Source: Providencia sp.
Lineage (GTDB): Bacteria; Pseudomonadota; Gammaproteobacteria; Enterobacterales; Enterobacteriaceae
DNA length: 64,000 bases
Assembly: GCF_003533305.1 (NCBI RefSeq)
Contig: NZ_DOEH01000023.1
Location: 62,001 to 126,000 of the forward strand
Direction of reading: 5' to 3'
Of this stretch, positions 19,215-28,571 are shown piece by piece. The notes beneath the pieces are model-generated. The model was given only the letters and a program-made list of their open reading frames with translations, made no database searches and had not been told where the DNA came from. Both the position numbers and the translations under genes were made by a program. Position 1 is the first letter of the stretch, and each line of letters starts with the position of its first letter.

Positions 19215-19272
19215 AAAGTTGCAGGTCAATGGTTTGTCACCGCTAGCCTGCAACTCGAATGATATTATTTAG
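19215..19272. repeat. Internally deleted ERIC-like remnant with hairpin
   Basis: GTTGCAGG (19218-19225) pairs with CCTGCAAC (19247-19254), followed by TCGAATGATATTATTTAG, an ERIC end with a small insertion. It lies between the convergent mog and satP genes and may also act as a transcription stop. Confidence 0.55.
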
Positions 19273-19280
19273 TCAGATAA

Positions 19281-19847
19281 TTAACTGCGCTGACCAATTG
19301 GCAGGATAGTTTTGCCGTATTGTTCATTTAATATTTCAGCCATTGCTAAATAGAATGCGCTGGCACCACAGATAATCCCTTCAAAGCCTGCAATTTTTAA
19401 TAACATCGCATTACCGGTTAAATTACCGATAGCTAATAGTGCAAATAGCACGGTTAAACTGCCAAAGACAAATTGCAGTACAAAGTTAGCTTTGAAAGTA
19501 CCTAGGAACATAAAGAAGGTGAAAATGCCCCAAACGATTAAGTAAATACCCAAGAACGCAGGATCGGTGGCTTCAGCTAATCCCATAGTAGGTAAAAATA
19601 GTAGACCCACTAAGGATAGCCAAAACATACTGTAAGAGGTAAACGCCGTTGCACCAAATGTATTTCCTTTCTTATATTCAATAAGTCCAGCAATAAATTG
19701 AGCAATACCACCATAAAAAATTCCCATACTTAAAATAACTGATGAGAGAGGGAAAAAGCCTGCATTATGAATGTTCAGCAGGATTGTCGTCATACCAAAA
19801 CCCAATAAACCAAGTGGACCTGGATTTGCAAGAGAGCTGGAGTGCAT
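19281..19847 (-). CDS. satP: Acetate/succinate:H+ symporter SatP (YaaH)
   Basis: 188 residues from the ATG at 19847, equal to E. coli SatP; AGAGG lies 6 nt upstream. Upstream in-frame starts would add 19 residues with no counterpart. GPR1/FUN34/YaaH family: six membrane helices and the conserved N-terminal motif [14 protein letters not shown]. Takes up acetate and succinate at the inner membrane. Confidence 0.95.
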   Translation of the reverse strand: MHSSSLANPGPLGLLGFGMTTILLNIHNAGFFPLSSVILSMGIFYGGIAQFIAGLIEYKKGNTFGATAFTSYSMFWLSLVGLLFLPTMGLAEATDPAFLGIYLIVWGIFTFFMFLGTFKANFVLQFVFGSLTVLFALLAIGNLTGNAMLLKIAGFEGIICGASAFYLAMAEILNEQYGKTILPIGQRS

Positions 19848-20003
19848 ATAACCTCTGGTAAAATATATAAAATTCAAATAGATATAAAATGTTAATTCCA
19901 CCAAATTGGGGGTGGCGGCGAATCATACGCAGTTTTGGCTGCTTAAACAATGATCGAGAGGTAGGTTTTTTGGCAATAAATGCAAATTTTTTTTAATCAT
20001 CCC

Positions 20004-20031
20004 CTTGATGAATGAATTTGTGGCCCCATCT
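20004..20031 (+). promoter_or_regulatory. Sigma-32 heat-shock promoter of dnaKJ
   Basis: CTTGATG (20004-20010), 13-nt spacer, CCCCATCT (20024-20031), close to the sigma-32 consensus CTTGAAA-N(13-17)-CCCCATNT. It leaves a leader of about 150 nt before dnaK. Confidence 0.85.
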
Positions 20032-20182
20032 TTAAGACATCAGCCGATTTCAATCTGAATTATTGCGTAAAGTAAAAAAAAGTTAGGCTCAGAGTGAAGA
20101 CTCCCTTGAAAATGAAATATTGAGCCTCATATAGATTGATATCGAAATTATATTGAAACAAATTCCTTTGGAGGCGTATTAG

Positions 20183-22102
20183 ATGGGTAAAATTATTGGT
20201 ATCGACTTGGGTACAACAAACTCATGCGTTGCAATTATGGATGGTACTACTGCGCGTGTTCTTGAGAACAGCGAAGGTGATAGAACTACTCCTTCCATCA
20301 TCGCATACACTCAAGATGGTGAAATTTTGGTAGGCCAGCCAGCAAAACGTCAGGCTGTGACAAATCCAGAAAATACATTATTTGCAATTAAACGTTTGAT
20401 TGGTCGTCGTTTCCAAGACGAAGAAGTTCAACGCGACGTTTCTATCATGCCATATAAAATTATAGCGGCTGATAATGGCGATGCTTGGTTGGATGTTAAA
20501 GGTCAAAAAATGGCTCCACCACAAATTTCTGCTGAAGTTCTGAAAAAAATGAAGAAAACAGCAGAAGATTACTTAGGTGAGCCTGTAACTGAAGCTGTTA
20601 TTACTGTTCCTGCATACTTTAATGATGCGCAGCGTCAAGCAACAAAAGATGCTGGCCGTATCGCAGGTTTAGAAGTTAAGCGTATTATCAACGAACCAAC
20701 AGCTGCTGCATTGGCTTATGGTTTAGATAAAGAAATTGGTAACCGTACTATCGCGGTTTATGACTTAGGTGGTGGTACATTCGACTTATCAATTATTGAA
20801 ATTGATGAAGTTGATGGCGAAAAAACCTATGAAGTTCTTGCTACCAATGGTGATACCCACTTAGGTGGTGAAGACTTCGATAACCGCTTAATTAATTATT
20901 TAGTAGAAGAATTCAAGAAAGACCAAGGTGTTGATCTGCGTAACGATCCACTGGCAATGCAACGTCTGAAAGAATCTGCTGAAAAAGCGAAAATTGAGTT
21001 GTCTTCAGCTCAACAAACTGACGTGAATCTGCCATATATTACCGCAGATGCGACAGGTCCTAAACACATGAATATCAAAGTGACTCGTGCAAAACTTGAG
21101 TCACTGGTAGAAGATTTAGTAAAACGCACTATGGAGCCAGTTAAAGTTGCTCTACAGGATGCGGGCTTAAGTGTAAGCGACATCAACGACGTTATTTTAG
21201 TTGGTGGTCAAATCCGTATGCCTATGGTGCAAAAAGTGGTCACTGACTTCTTCGGAAAAGAGCCACGTAAAGATGTGAATCCAGATGAAGCAGTAGCAAT
21301 CGGTGCGGCTGTACAAGGCGGCGTATTGGCGGGTGATGTTAAAGACGTTCTGTTACTTGACGTAACACCTCTGTCTTTAGGTATCGAAACCATGGGTGGC
21401 GTAATGACTTCGTTAATCGCGAAGAACACTACTATCCCAACAAAACATAGCCAAGTGTTCTCTACAGCGGAAGATAACCAAGCGGCCGTAACAATTCATG
21501 TGCTGCAAGGTGAACGTAAACGTGCCGGTGATAATAAATCATTGGGTCAGTTTAACTTAGATGGCATCCAACCTTCTCCACGTGGTATGCCACAAATCGA
21601 AGTTACTTTCGATATCGATGCTGATGGTATTTTGCATGTTTCTGCAAAAGATAAAAACAGTGGTCGTGAGCAAAACATTACCATTAAAGCTTCTTCAGGT
21701 TTGAATGATGAAGAAATCGAAAAAATGGTACGTGATGCCGAAGCGAATGCTGAAGCTGACCGTAAATTTGAAGAGTTAGTTCAGACTCGTAACCAAGCTG
21801 ACCAGCTGATCCACGGCACTCGTAAACAAATCGAAGAAGCAGGTGAGCAATTACCAGCAGAAGATAAAGCGAGCATTGAAACAGCAGTATCTGAGCTAGA
21901 AGCTGCACTGAAAGGTGAAGACAAAGCGGATATCGAAGCGAAAATTCAAGCTTTAGTAACTGCATCAGCTAAACTTCTGGAAATCGCACAGCAACAAGCT
22001 CAAGCAGGCGCTGCTGGTGCTGGTGCTGGTGCAGAAGCGAAGAAAGATGATGATGTTGTTGACGCTGAATTCGAAGAAGTTAACGATAAAGACAAAAAAT
22101 AA
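20183..22102 (+). CDS. dnaK: Chaperone DnaK (Hsp70)
   Basis: 639 residues. N-terminal ATPase domain with [20 protein letters not shown], the [13 protein letters not shown] phosphate loop and [12 protein letters not shown]; substrate-binding domain from about 390; helical lid and a C-terminus ending [13 protein letters not shown], the EEV-type tail. Main cytosolic Hsp70; works with DnaJ (next gene) and GrpE and feeds back on sigma-32. GGAGG lies 9 nt before the ATG. Confidence 0.98.
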   Translation: MGKIIGIDLGTTNSCVAIMDGTTARVLENSEGDRTTPSIIAYTQDGEILVGQPAKRQAVTNPENTLFAIKRLIGRRFQDEEVQRDVSIMPYKIIAADNGDAWLDVKGQKMAPPQISAEVLKKMKKTAEDYLGEPVTEAVITVPAYFNDAQRQATKDAGRIAGLEVKRIINEPTAAALAYGLDKEIGNRTIAVYDLGGGTFDLSIIEIDEVDGEKTYEVLATNGDTHLGGEDFDNRLINYLVEEFKKDQGVDLRNDPLAMQRLKESAEKAKIELSSAQQTDVNLPYITADATGPKHMNIKVTRAKLESLVEDLVKRTMEPVKVALQDAGLSVSDINDVILVGGQIRMPMVQKVVTDFFGKEPRKDVNPDEAVAIGAAVQGGVLAGDVKDVLLLDVTPLSLGIETMGGVMTSLIAKNTTIPTKHSQVFSTAEDNQAAVTIHVLQGERKRAGDNKSLGQFNLDGIQPSPRGMPQIEVTFDIDADGILHVSAKDKNSGREQNITIKASSGLNDEEIEKMVRDAEANAEADRKFEELVQTRNQADQLIHGTRKQIEEAGEQLPAEDKASIETAVSELEAALKGEDKADIEAKIQALVTASAKLLEIAQQQAQAGAAGAGAGAEAKKDDDVVDAEFEEVNDKDKK

Positions 22103-22156
22103 TGCCCTTAGCGGGCGCAGTAACTATAGCTAATAGTTGTTAATGGTTGCTGATAC

Positions 22157-22194
22157 CGGACACGGGCGTCGAGGAAACTCTGCGCCCGTGTCCG
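22157..22194 (+). promoter_or_regulatory. Long hairpin in the dnaK-dnaJ spacer
   Basis: A 12-bp perfect stem (CGGACACGGGCG with CGCCCGTGTCCG) capped by GAG-GAAA-CTC. No T-run follows, so it is not a terminator. It probably stabilises or separates the dnaK message and lowers dnaJ output. Confidence 0.7.
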
Positions 22195-22213
22195 CATGTT
22201 AAGGGTAAAATAA

Positions 22214-23353
22214 ATGGCAAAAAGAGACTTTTATCAGGTCCTAGAACTTGAAAAAAACGCTTCAGAAAAAGACATCAAAAGAGCGTATAAGCGCTTAGCA
22301 ATGAAATTCCATCCTGATCGTAATCAGGATAACAAAGATGAGTCTGAAGCCAAATTTAAAGAAATTAAAGAAGCTTACGAAGTGCTTTCCGACGAGCAAA
22401 AACGTGCAGCTTACGACCAATATGGCCATGCTGCGTTTGAGCAAGGTGGAATGGGCGGCGGCGGTGGTTTTGGCGGTGGTGCTGACTTTAGTGATGTTTT
22501 TGGTGACGTCTTCGGTGATATTTTTGGAGGCGGCCGCAGACAGCAGCGCCCAAGCCGTGGTTCTGATTTACAGTACAACATGGAACTGACTCTTGAAGAG
22601 GCTGTCCGTGGAGTGACCAAAGAGATCCGTATTCCAACATTAGAAACTTGTGATGTATGCCATGGTAATGGCGCAAAACCAGGTACGAGTGCGGATACTT
22701 GTTCTACTTGTCATGGTATGGGGCAAGTGCATATGCGTCAGGGATTCTTCTCTGTACAGCAAGCTTGTCCAACCTGTCATGGTCGCGGAAAAGTCATCAA
22801 AGACCCTTGCAATAAATGTCATGGTCATGGACGTGTTGAAAGATATAAAACATTGTCGGTGAAAATTCCAGCGGGCGTAGACACTGGCGACCGTGTTCGC
22901 TTATCTGGTGAAGGGGAAGCTGGAGAGAAAGGTGCACCAGCAGGCGATTTATTCGTACAGGTTCATGTATTACCTCACAATATCTTTGAACGTGATGGTA
23001 ATAACCTGCATTGCGAGGTTCCTATTAATTTTGCCATTGCAGCACTTGGTGGTGAAATTGAAGTTCCAACCCTTGATGGGCGTGTGAAACTGAAAATTCC
23101 TGCAGAAACACAAACGGGTAAGGTTTTCCGCATGAAGAGCAAAGGCGTGAAATCAGTTCGTGGTGGCTTGCAAGGTGATTTAATGTGCCATATCGTGGTT
23201 GAAACTCCAGTTAAACTTAATGAGAAACAAAAAGAGTTGCTCAAAGAGTTTGGTGAATCTCTAGGCGGCACTAGTGGTGAGAAAAATAGCCCTCGTTCAA
23301 AAAGCTTCTTAGATGGCGTGAAAAAATTCTTTGATGATTTAACTAGTAAGTAG
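22214..23353 (+). CDS. dnaJ: Co-chaperone DnaJ (Hsp40)
   Basis: 379 residues (E. coli 376). J domain with the HPD motif (KFHPDRNQ), a Gly/Phe-rich linker ([12 protein letters not shown]), four CxxCxGxG zinc repeats ([32 protein letters not shown]) and the C-terminal substrate-binding domains. It stimulates DnaK ATP hydrolysis and delivers unfolded clients. Second gene of dnaKJ. Confidence 0.98.
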   Translation: MAKRDFYQVLELEKNASEKDIKRAYKRLAMKFHPDRNQDNKDESEAKFKEIKEAYEVLSDEQKRAAYDQYGHAAFEQGGMGGGGGFGGGADFSDVFGDVFGDIFGGGRRQQRPSRGSDLQYNMELTLEEAVRGVTKEIRIPTLETCDVCHGNGAKPGTSADTCSTCHGMGQVHMRQGFFSVQQACPTCHGRGKVIKDPCNKCHGHGRVERYKTLSVKIPAGVDTGDRVRLSGEGEAGEKGAPAGDLFVQVHVLPHNIFERDGNNLHCEVPINFAIAALGGEIEVPTLDGRVKLKIPAETQTGKVFRMKSKGVKSVRGGLQGDLMCHIVVETPVKLNEKQKELLKEFGESLGGTSGEKNSPRSKSFLDGVKKFFDDLTSK

Positions 23354-23373
23354 TTGAAATTATTTTAGTTTAA

Positions 23374-23416
23374 GAAAAATGGCTGACCAATATTTCGTTG
23401 AGTCAGCCATTTTTTT
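23374..23416. terminator. Bidirectional terminator between dnaJ and the amidohydrolase gene
   Basis: AAAAATGGCTGA with TCAGCCATTTTT (12 bp), 16-nt loop, A-run before and T-run after. It serves the convergent genes on both sides. Confidence 0.9.
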
Positions 23417-23420
23417 GTTT

Positions 23421-24821
23421 TTACTTAACGGCTTCACCACTTGCAATTACAGTTTCACGTACTTGTTTAGCAAATGCTTGAGCTTCTTGGATAATTTCTT
23501 TTTCATCAACGGTTTGAAGTTTACGGTCTTCCATCAAAATTTTACCATCGACAATGGTATGGCGTACGTTGGCGCCGTTTGCTCCATAAACCAGAGCGGC
23601 AAATGGGCTATACATCGGCACCATATTTGGTGATTTAGTATCGACGACAATGATGTCAGCGAGCTTACCTACTTCAAGTGAGCCGAGTTTATCTTCCATA
23701 TGCAATGCTTTTGCTGATCCCATTGTTGCCATTTCGACAACCGTGATTGGCGGCATGGCAGCTCTGTCCTTGTTGGCAAGCTTATGGACTTTACCGACGA
23801 GCCCCAATTCGTTCATTGTGGTCAATGTATTACTCGACATTGGGCCATCAGTTCCTAATCCGACTCGAATACCTTTTGCTAGCATTGCCGTAACCGGTGC
23901 AACACCCTTAGCTGATTTTGTATTTGCACTGATATTATGTGCCACCCCAACATCATATTGCTTGAGTAAGTCTAAATCTTTTTCATCCACCATGATGGCA
24001 TGAGCCGCAATCACTTTATTGTTTAGTGCACCGATATCAGCCATATATTGAACTGGGCTTTTACCGCCGGTGCGTTTAGCGATTTCTTCTTGTTCTCTAT
24101 CTGTTTCTGCTAGGTGGATCATGACAGGAACATCAAGTTCTTGTGATAACTTGGCAATCTTTTGTAAATGCTCAGTTGTATTGGTATAAGGTGCATGAGG
24201 GGCAAAAGCCGGTGTTATTCGTGGATGGTCTTTGTATTCATTGATAAAATTGACTGCATAAGTAATGCCTTCATCAGCATTTTTCGCATCTGCTACCGGA
24301 AATTGAATGACGGATTCACCAAGCACAGCTCTAAGACCAATTTTATCAACAGTTTTTGCCACTTCATCTTCAAAGTAATACATATCAACATAGGTTGTAA
24401 CACCACCCTTGACCATTTCTGCATTGGCTAAATTTGCACCAATACGTACCATATCCCGAGAAACCATTTTACTTTCTAATGGAAAAATATAGCGATGTAA
24501 GCGGTCAGGTACATCATCTGCGAGCGAGCGAAAGACGGTCATCGAAGCATGGGTATGTGTGTTTATCAGGCCTGGCATGACAATATCACCATCAACATCT
24601 AATACTTTGGCTGCTTGATATTGTTTTGCTAACTCAGGGCCGCCAACAGCGATGATTTTATTTTTATCGATGACGACGGTGCCTTGTTCTATGATTTTAT
24701 TTTGTGCATCCATGGTGAGTACTGTGCCATCTACGATCATCATATCCGCAGGTTTTACTGCATAGCTAGCCATAGAAGCCGTTATGATGGATAAAGCAAG
24801 TAGGGACTTTGACAGTGACAT
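23421..24821 (-). CDS. Exported amidohydrolase (TrzA/MtaD-type deaminase)
   Basis: 466 residues. Signal peptide MSLSKSLLALSIITASMASYA, then a metal-dependent hydrolase barrel: HTHAS (metal pair), HAPYT, HLAETDRE, AHAIMV and GTDGPMSSN carry the expected His/Asp ligands. Closest types are 5-methylthioadenosine/S-adenosylhomocysteine or guanine/triazine deaminases, but those are cytosolic; the signal peptide implies a periplasmic or secreted enzyme, so the substrate is uncertain. It lies 60 nt downstream of the TetR gene in the same direction and may be co-transcribed with it. Confidence 0.85.
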   Translation of the reverse strand: MSLSKSLLALSIITASMASYAVKPADMMIVDGTVLTMDAQNKIIEQGTVVIDKNKIIAVGGPELAKQYQAAKVLDVDGDIVMPGLINTHTHASMTVFRSLADDVPDRLHRYIFPLESKMVSRDMVRIGANLANAEMVKGGVTTYVDMYYFEDEVAKTVDKIGLRAVLGESVIQFPVADAKNADEGITYAVNFINEYKDHPRITPAFAPHAPYTNTTEHLQKIAKLSQELDVPVMIHLAETDREQEEIAKRTGGKSPVQYMADIGALNNKVIAAHAIMVDEKDLDLLKQYDVGVAHNISANTKSAKGVAPVTAMLAKGIRVGLGTDGPMSSNTLTTMNELGLVGKVHKLANKDRAAMPPITVVEMATMGSAKALHMEDKLGSLEVGKLADIIVVDTKSPNMVPMYSPFAALVYGANGANVRHTIVDGKILMEDRKLQTVDEKEIIQEAQAFAKQVRETVIASGEAVK

Positions 24822-24881
24822 AATGACCTCATTTCTGGTGAAATATTAAATATTCTTAATATGAAAATTATATGTTTTAGT

Positions 24882-25478
24882 TTATGAACGATAAAATTGT
24901 ACTAAGTTTCGCAAAGAAAAATTAACGACATCCATTAATGTTTCTCTTGATGCACCATCTCGAGCTTGTACTGATAACCCATGAAGAATTAAAGAAAAAT
25001 ATTGGCCAAGAAGTTGAGGGTTAGCATCTTCAGATAACTGTTTTTCTGTTTTAGCTTGTTCGAAGCGCGTGATAATACCTTTACCGCGTTCAATTCGTTG
25101 TGTTGTCATCCATTCAAGTAGTGAATGATTTTCTTCGCTGAGGGCATTGGCTGATGAAACCACCATGCAACCCATGGCATGTTCTTTACGGGTATATAGA
25201 TTTACCGCTTCAGTAAGCATCTGTGTTATGGCCGTCATAATATCTTTTTCGTGCAAAGCGATAAGCGCAAATCCACCTTCATTGGTTTCATAGTGAATAA
25301 CGGCCTCACGAAATAATGCTTCTTTAGAGCCGAACGCTTTATAAATTCGAGCAGATGCGATGCCGAGTACATTAACTAGATCTGAGATAGAAGTGCCTTC
25401 ATACCCATGTTGCCAGAAGAAATTTCGCGCTTTAATTAGTGCTTCATCTCGATCAAATTCCCGAGGTCTGCCAGCCAT
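24882..25478 (-). CDS. TetR/AcrR-family repressor
   Basis: 198 residues. The N-terminal helix-turn-helix (about 10-55, GYEGTSISDLVNVLGIASARIYKAFGSKE with some substitutions) is followed by an all-helical ligand domain with a TetR_C type end. Divergent from the isomerase/hydrolase operon at 25660 and upstream of the amidohydrolase. Palindromes at 25620-25651 and 25545-25561 in the shared intergenic region are its likely operators. The inducer is unknown. Confidence 0.9.
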   Translation of the reverse strand: MAGRPREFDRDEALIKARNFFWQHGYEGTSISDLVNVLGIASARIYKAFGSKEALFREAVIHYETNEGGFALIALHEKDIMTAITQMLTEAVNLYTRKEHAMGCMVVSSANALSEENHSLLEWMTTQRIERGKGIITRFEQAKTEKQLSEDANPQLLGQYFSLILHGLSVQARDGASRETLMDVVNFSLRNLVQFYRS

Positions 25479-25544
25479 TGTCTATTCCTTATTCGGTATG
25501 TACGATTTTTATTATCCGTTGAAAATATTTTTTCTACAAATAAA

Positions 25545-25561
25545 TCAATCATATTGATTGA
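25545..25561. promoter_or_regulatory. Second palindrome in the TetR intergenic region
   Basis: TCAATCA-TAT-TGATTGA, 7-bp arms. It could be an autoregulatory site of the TetR gene. Not related in sequence to the 32-bp palindrome. Confidence 0.4.
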
Positions 25562-25619
25562 AAATAGTCAGTACTCATCAATTTTTTTAAAAAAAAGAGT
25601 TGTGTTTATTATACAAGAT

Positions 25620-25651
25620 CTCTATTGTTTGTCGATCGACAAACAATAGAG
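25620..25651. promoter_or_regulatory. Perfect 32-bp palindrome, probable TetR operator
   Basis: CTCTATTGTTTGTCGA followed directly by its exact reverse complement, centred at 25635/25636. Typical of a TetR-family operator. Its right edge supplies the GAG of the ribosome site for the ATG at 25660, so in RNA form it would also hide that site. Confidence 0.8.
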
Positions 25652-25659
25652 TAATTAAG

Positions 25660-26733
25660 ATGCAAACAATTAAAGGCCCAAGTATTCATTTAGCACAATT
25701 TAGTGATGATGTTTTTCCTTTCAATAGCTTAGAAAATATTGCGCAATGGGCGTCCGATAATGGGTTTAAAGCAGTACAGCTACCCGCATGGGATAGCCGC
25801 TTGTTTAATGTAAATAAAGCCGCAGAAAGCCAAGATTATTGTGATGAGATCCAAGCTATTTTAAATCGACATGGCTTGGTTATTAGTGAGTTGACGACGC
25901 ATATTTTTGGACAATTAATGGCGGTACATCCTGCTTATGATGCGCTATGCGATAGTTTCGCACCACCTGAATTACGCGGTAATACCGTTGCAAGAGGTGA
26001 GTGGGCTCACCAACAATTACTAGCCTCAATAAAAGCTTCTGCACGCTTAGGTTTGACCGATATGGGCACTTTTTCGGGTGCACTGGCTTGGCCATATGTA
26101 TTTCCATTTCCACAGCGCCCGGCAGGATTAGTAGAAACGGCATTTGATGAATTAGCGCGTCGTTGGATGCCAATTCTAGATGCCTGTGAGGAACACAATA
26201 TCAATTTATGCTATGAAATTCATCCGGGTGAAGACCTGCATGATGGGATCAGTTTTGAAATGTTTTATGCACGAACAGGAAATCATCCTCGCTGTAAAAT
26301 TCTATTTGACCCGAGCCATTTTATCTTACAACAGCTTAATTATGTTGAATATTTAGATATCTATAAAGATTTTATTCGTATGTTCCATGTCAAAGATGCG
26401 GAATTTAATCCTACAGGCCGTCAAGGTATGTATGGTGGCTATCAAAATTGGGCTGATAGAGCAGGACGTTTTCGCTCAACAGGAGATGGGCAAGTTGATT
26501 TTACAACGATTTTTTCTAAATTAACCCAAAATGGTTATCAAGGATGGGCATCTTTAGAGTGGGAATGTTGTTTAAAAAATAAAGATGATGGGGCGAGTGA
26601 AGGTGCTGAATTTATCAAGCAACATATTATTCGTGTCACAGATAAGGTTTTTGATGATTTTGCTGCGGCACCTGTGAGCCAGTCTCAGTTGAATGAATTA
26701 TTAGGAATAACACCAAGAGGGAGCAAACAATGA
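25660..26733 (+). CDS. Sugar phosphate isomerase/epimerase (xylose-isomerase-like TIM barrel)
   Basis: 357 residues from the ATG at 25660; a longer reading from TTG 25600 would run through the operator palindrome. AP-endonuclease-2/xylose-isomerase-like barrel with metal ligands visible in order: Glu in CYEIHPGE, Asp-x-x-His in FDPSHF, His in MFHVKDAEF, and Glu in SLEWEC. Family members isomerise or epimerise sugars and inositols; the substrate cannot be read from sequence. First gene of a TetR-controlled three-gene operon, overlapping the next by 4 nt (ATGA). Confidence 0.85.
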   Translation: MQTIKGPSIHLAQFSDDVFPFNSLENIAQWASDNGFKAVQLPAWDSRLFNVNKAAESQDYCDEIQAILNRHGLVISELTTHIFGQLMAVHPAYDALCDSFAPPELRGNTVARGEWAHQQLLASIKASARLGLTDMGTFSGALAWPYVFPFPQRPAGLVETAFDELARRWMPILDACEEHNINLCYEIHPGEDLHDGISFEMFYARTGNHPRCKILFDPSHFILQQLNYVEYLDIYKDFIRMFHVKDAEFNPTGRQGMYGGYQNWADRAGRFRSTGDGQVDFTTIFSKLTQNGYQGWASLEWECCLKNKDDGASEGAEFIKQHIIRVTDKVFDDFAAAPVSQSQLNELLGITPRGSKQ

Positions 26734-27614
26734 TGCTAGATATTACTACAAATGGGTATTTTTTGAATGCTGTTGAGCACCATTATACAGTGATTGAAGG
26801 CAATAAATTACATTATGTAACTTTAGGTGAAGGCCCCGCTGTACTGTTGCTCCCCGGCTGGCCACAGACATGGTATGCATGGCGAAATACAATGGAAGCA
26901 TTGGCTGAAAACGGTTATCAAGCCATTGCTATTGATCCGCCGGGAACTGGGTATTCAGCTTCATTAACAGGAAGTTATGACACAGGCCGGATTGCTGGAT
27001 TATTAGCAAAGTTAATGGACTCATTGGGTCATACAGATTATCCAGTCATTGGACACGACATTGGTATGTGGGTTGCTTATGCACTCGCTACTGATTATCC
27101 CGAAAACGTTTCTCGTTTAGTGGTGACGGAAGCGGTGATCCCTGGTCTTGCGCCGTCTCCTCCTGTTTTTGTTGCACCAAATGAGAACATTTTTTTATGG
27201 CACTTCATGTTCAATCAAGTGGCAGATTTGCCTGAAGCACTTATTGCCGGACGTGAAGATATCTATTTGAATTATATTTTTGATAAATGGTCGTGGCATC
27301 GTGACAAGGTTGCTGCTGAAATTTATGTTCAAAGTTATCGTGTACCGGGAAGATTAAGCGCAGGCTTCAATTATTATCGTTCAATCCCAGAAACAATTCG
27401 GCAGAACATAATACGAGAGCAACAACCCTTAACTATTCCTGTATTGGCGATTGGTGCAGAGCATGCAACCAAAGATGCGCCTTATGAAACCATGAAGAAA
27501 GTCGCATCAAACTTGACTAGCGCAATAGTGGCAGACTGTGGACATTTTATTATGGAAGAACAGCCAAAAGAATTTAATGCACTTATCATTAATTTTCTAC
27601 AGCAAGGTGAATAA
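26730..27614 (+). CDS. Alpha/beta hydrolase, epoxide hydrolase/haloalkane dehalogenase-like
   Basis: 294 residues. Nucleophile elbow GHDIGMW with Asp as expected for epoxide hydrolases and dehalogenases, and the catalytic His in CGHFIMEEQP near the C-terminus. The usual HGxP oxyanion motif reads PGWP here (LLPGWPQTWYAW), a change at a normally conserved residue. Second gene of the operon, 4-nt overlap upstream and 1-nt gap downstream. Confidence 0.88.
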   Translation: MMLDITTNGYFLNAVEHHYTVIEGNKLHYVTLGEGPAVLLLPGWPQTWYAWRNTMEALAENGYQAIAIDPPGTGYSASLTGSYDTGRIAGLLAKLMDSLGHTDYPVIGHDIGMWVAYALATDYPENVSRLVVTEAVIPGLAPSPPVFVAPNENIFLWHFMFNQVADLPEALIAGREDIYLNYIFDKWSWHRDKVAAEIYVQSYRVPGRLSAGFNYYRSIPETIRQNIIREQQPLTIPVLAIGAEHATKDAPYETMKKVASNLTSAIVADCGHFIMEEQPKEFNALIINFLQQGE

Positions 27615-27615
27615 C

Positions 27616-28527
27616 ATGGCATTACGGACTGAGATTGCGAATTGGTTGAGTTTGAGAGAGCTCAATCAGCCAGCAAATAGTCTTGAACAATTAAGAATAA
27701 ATGTTGATCAAGATATTATTGAACAGCAAGGCATCCAAATGGATGCTTGCTATCAAAACTCATTTTTAGTGACCACTGAGGATCAAGCGCAAATCGAAGT
27801 GCGTACATATAGTCCTTATGGGTTAGAACAGGATAAATTACGACCAGCATTGGTTTTCGCTCATGGTGGTGGTTGGTGCTTAGGGAGTTTATCTGCTTGG
27901 GATAGAACATGTCGATTATTGGCTGAATCAACACAGCAGGTTGTTTTTTCAGTGGATTATCGTTTATCCCCTGAATTTAAATTTCCAGTTCCATTGACTG
28001 ATTATTTTACTGCACTTACTTATATTTATAAAAATGCGAATTTGCTTAATATTGATAAGCAACGAATATCTGTTGCTGGTGATAGTGCAGGGGCAAATTT
28101 AGCAGCAGCGGCTTGTTTATTAGCAAGGCAAGTGCCGGACATGACGATTAGTCATCAGCTACTCTTTTATCCAGCTTTGGATGCTTTGATGAGCAGTGAG
28201 TCTTATCAAATTTATGGGGAAGGTTACGACCTTACTGCGGCTACGATGGAATATTGCTGGAATCAGTATCTTACTGATCCTGCCGAACGTTTGAATGAAC
28301 TTGCAAATCCATTAATGGCTTCATCTTTAGTAGGTTTGCCTGCCGCAACTATTTTTGTTTGTGAATATGACCCTGTTCGTGGTGATGGGGAACGTTATAA
28401 AGAGCGTTTATTAGAGGCTGGTGTTAATGTTGATTTCCACCTCTTGTCAGGCATGATCCACGGTGCTATCCATATGAATACTATTTGTAATGATATTTCT
28501 GATATCTATAAAAAAATAGTTTTATAA
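27616..28527 (+). CDS. Alpha/beta hydrolase, hormone-sensitive-lipase-type esterase
   Basis: 303 residues from the ATG at 27616 (AAGGTG upstream, 1 nt after the previous stop); a start at 27538 would overlap the upstream gene by 77 nt and is rejected. HSL family marks: HGGGW oxyanion hole, GDSAGAN nucleophile serine, an acid residue in EYDPVRGDG, and catalytic His in GMIHGAIH. Likely hydrolyses a short-chain ester; no signal peptide, so cytosolic. Third gene of the TetR operon. Confidence 0.88.
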   Translation: MALRTEIANWLSLRELNQPANSLEQLRINVDQDIIEQQGIQMDACYQNSFLVTTEDQAQIEVRTYSPYGLEQDKLRPALVFAHGGGWCLGSLSAWDRTCRLLAESTQQVVFSVDYRLSPEFKFPVPLTDYFTALTYIYKNANLLNIDKQRISVAGDSAGANLAAAACLLARQVPDMTISHQLLFYPALDALMSSESYQIYGEGYDLTAATMEYCWNQYLTDPAERLNELANPLMASSLVGLPAATIFVCEYDPVRGDGERYKERLLEAGVNVDFHLLSGMIHGAIHMNTICNDISDIYKKIVL

Positions 28528-28538
28528 CCATAATTTAG

Positions 28539-28566
28539 AGGATTAGGGAATCTCTTAATCCTTTTT
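28539..28566 (+). terminator. Terminator of the isomerase-hydrolase operon
   Basis: AGGATTA with TAATCCT (7 bp), 10-nt loop, T-run. Located between convergent genes. Confidence 0.75.
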
Positions 28567-28571
28567 ATTTA

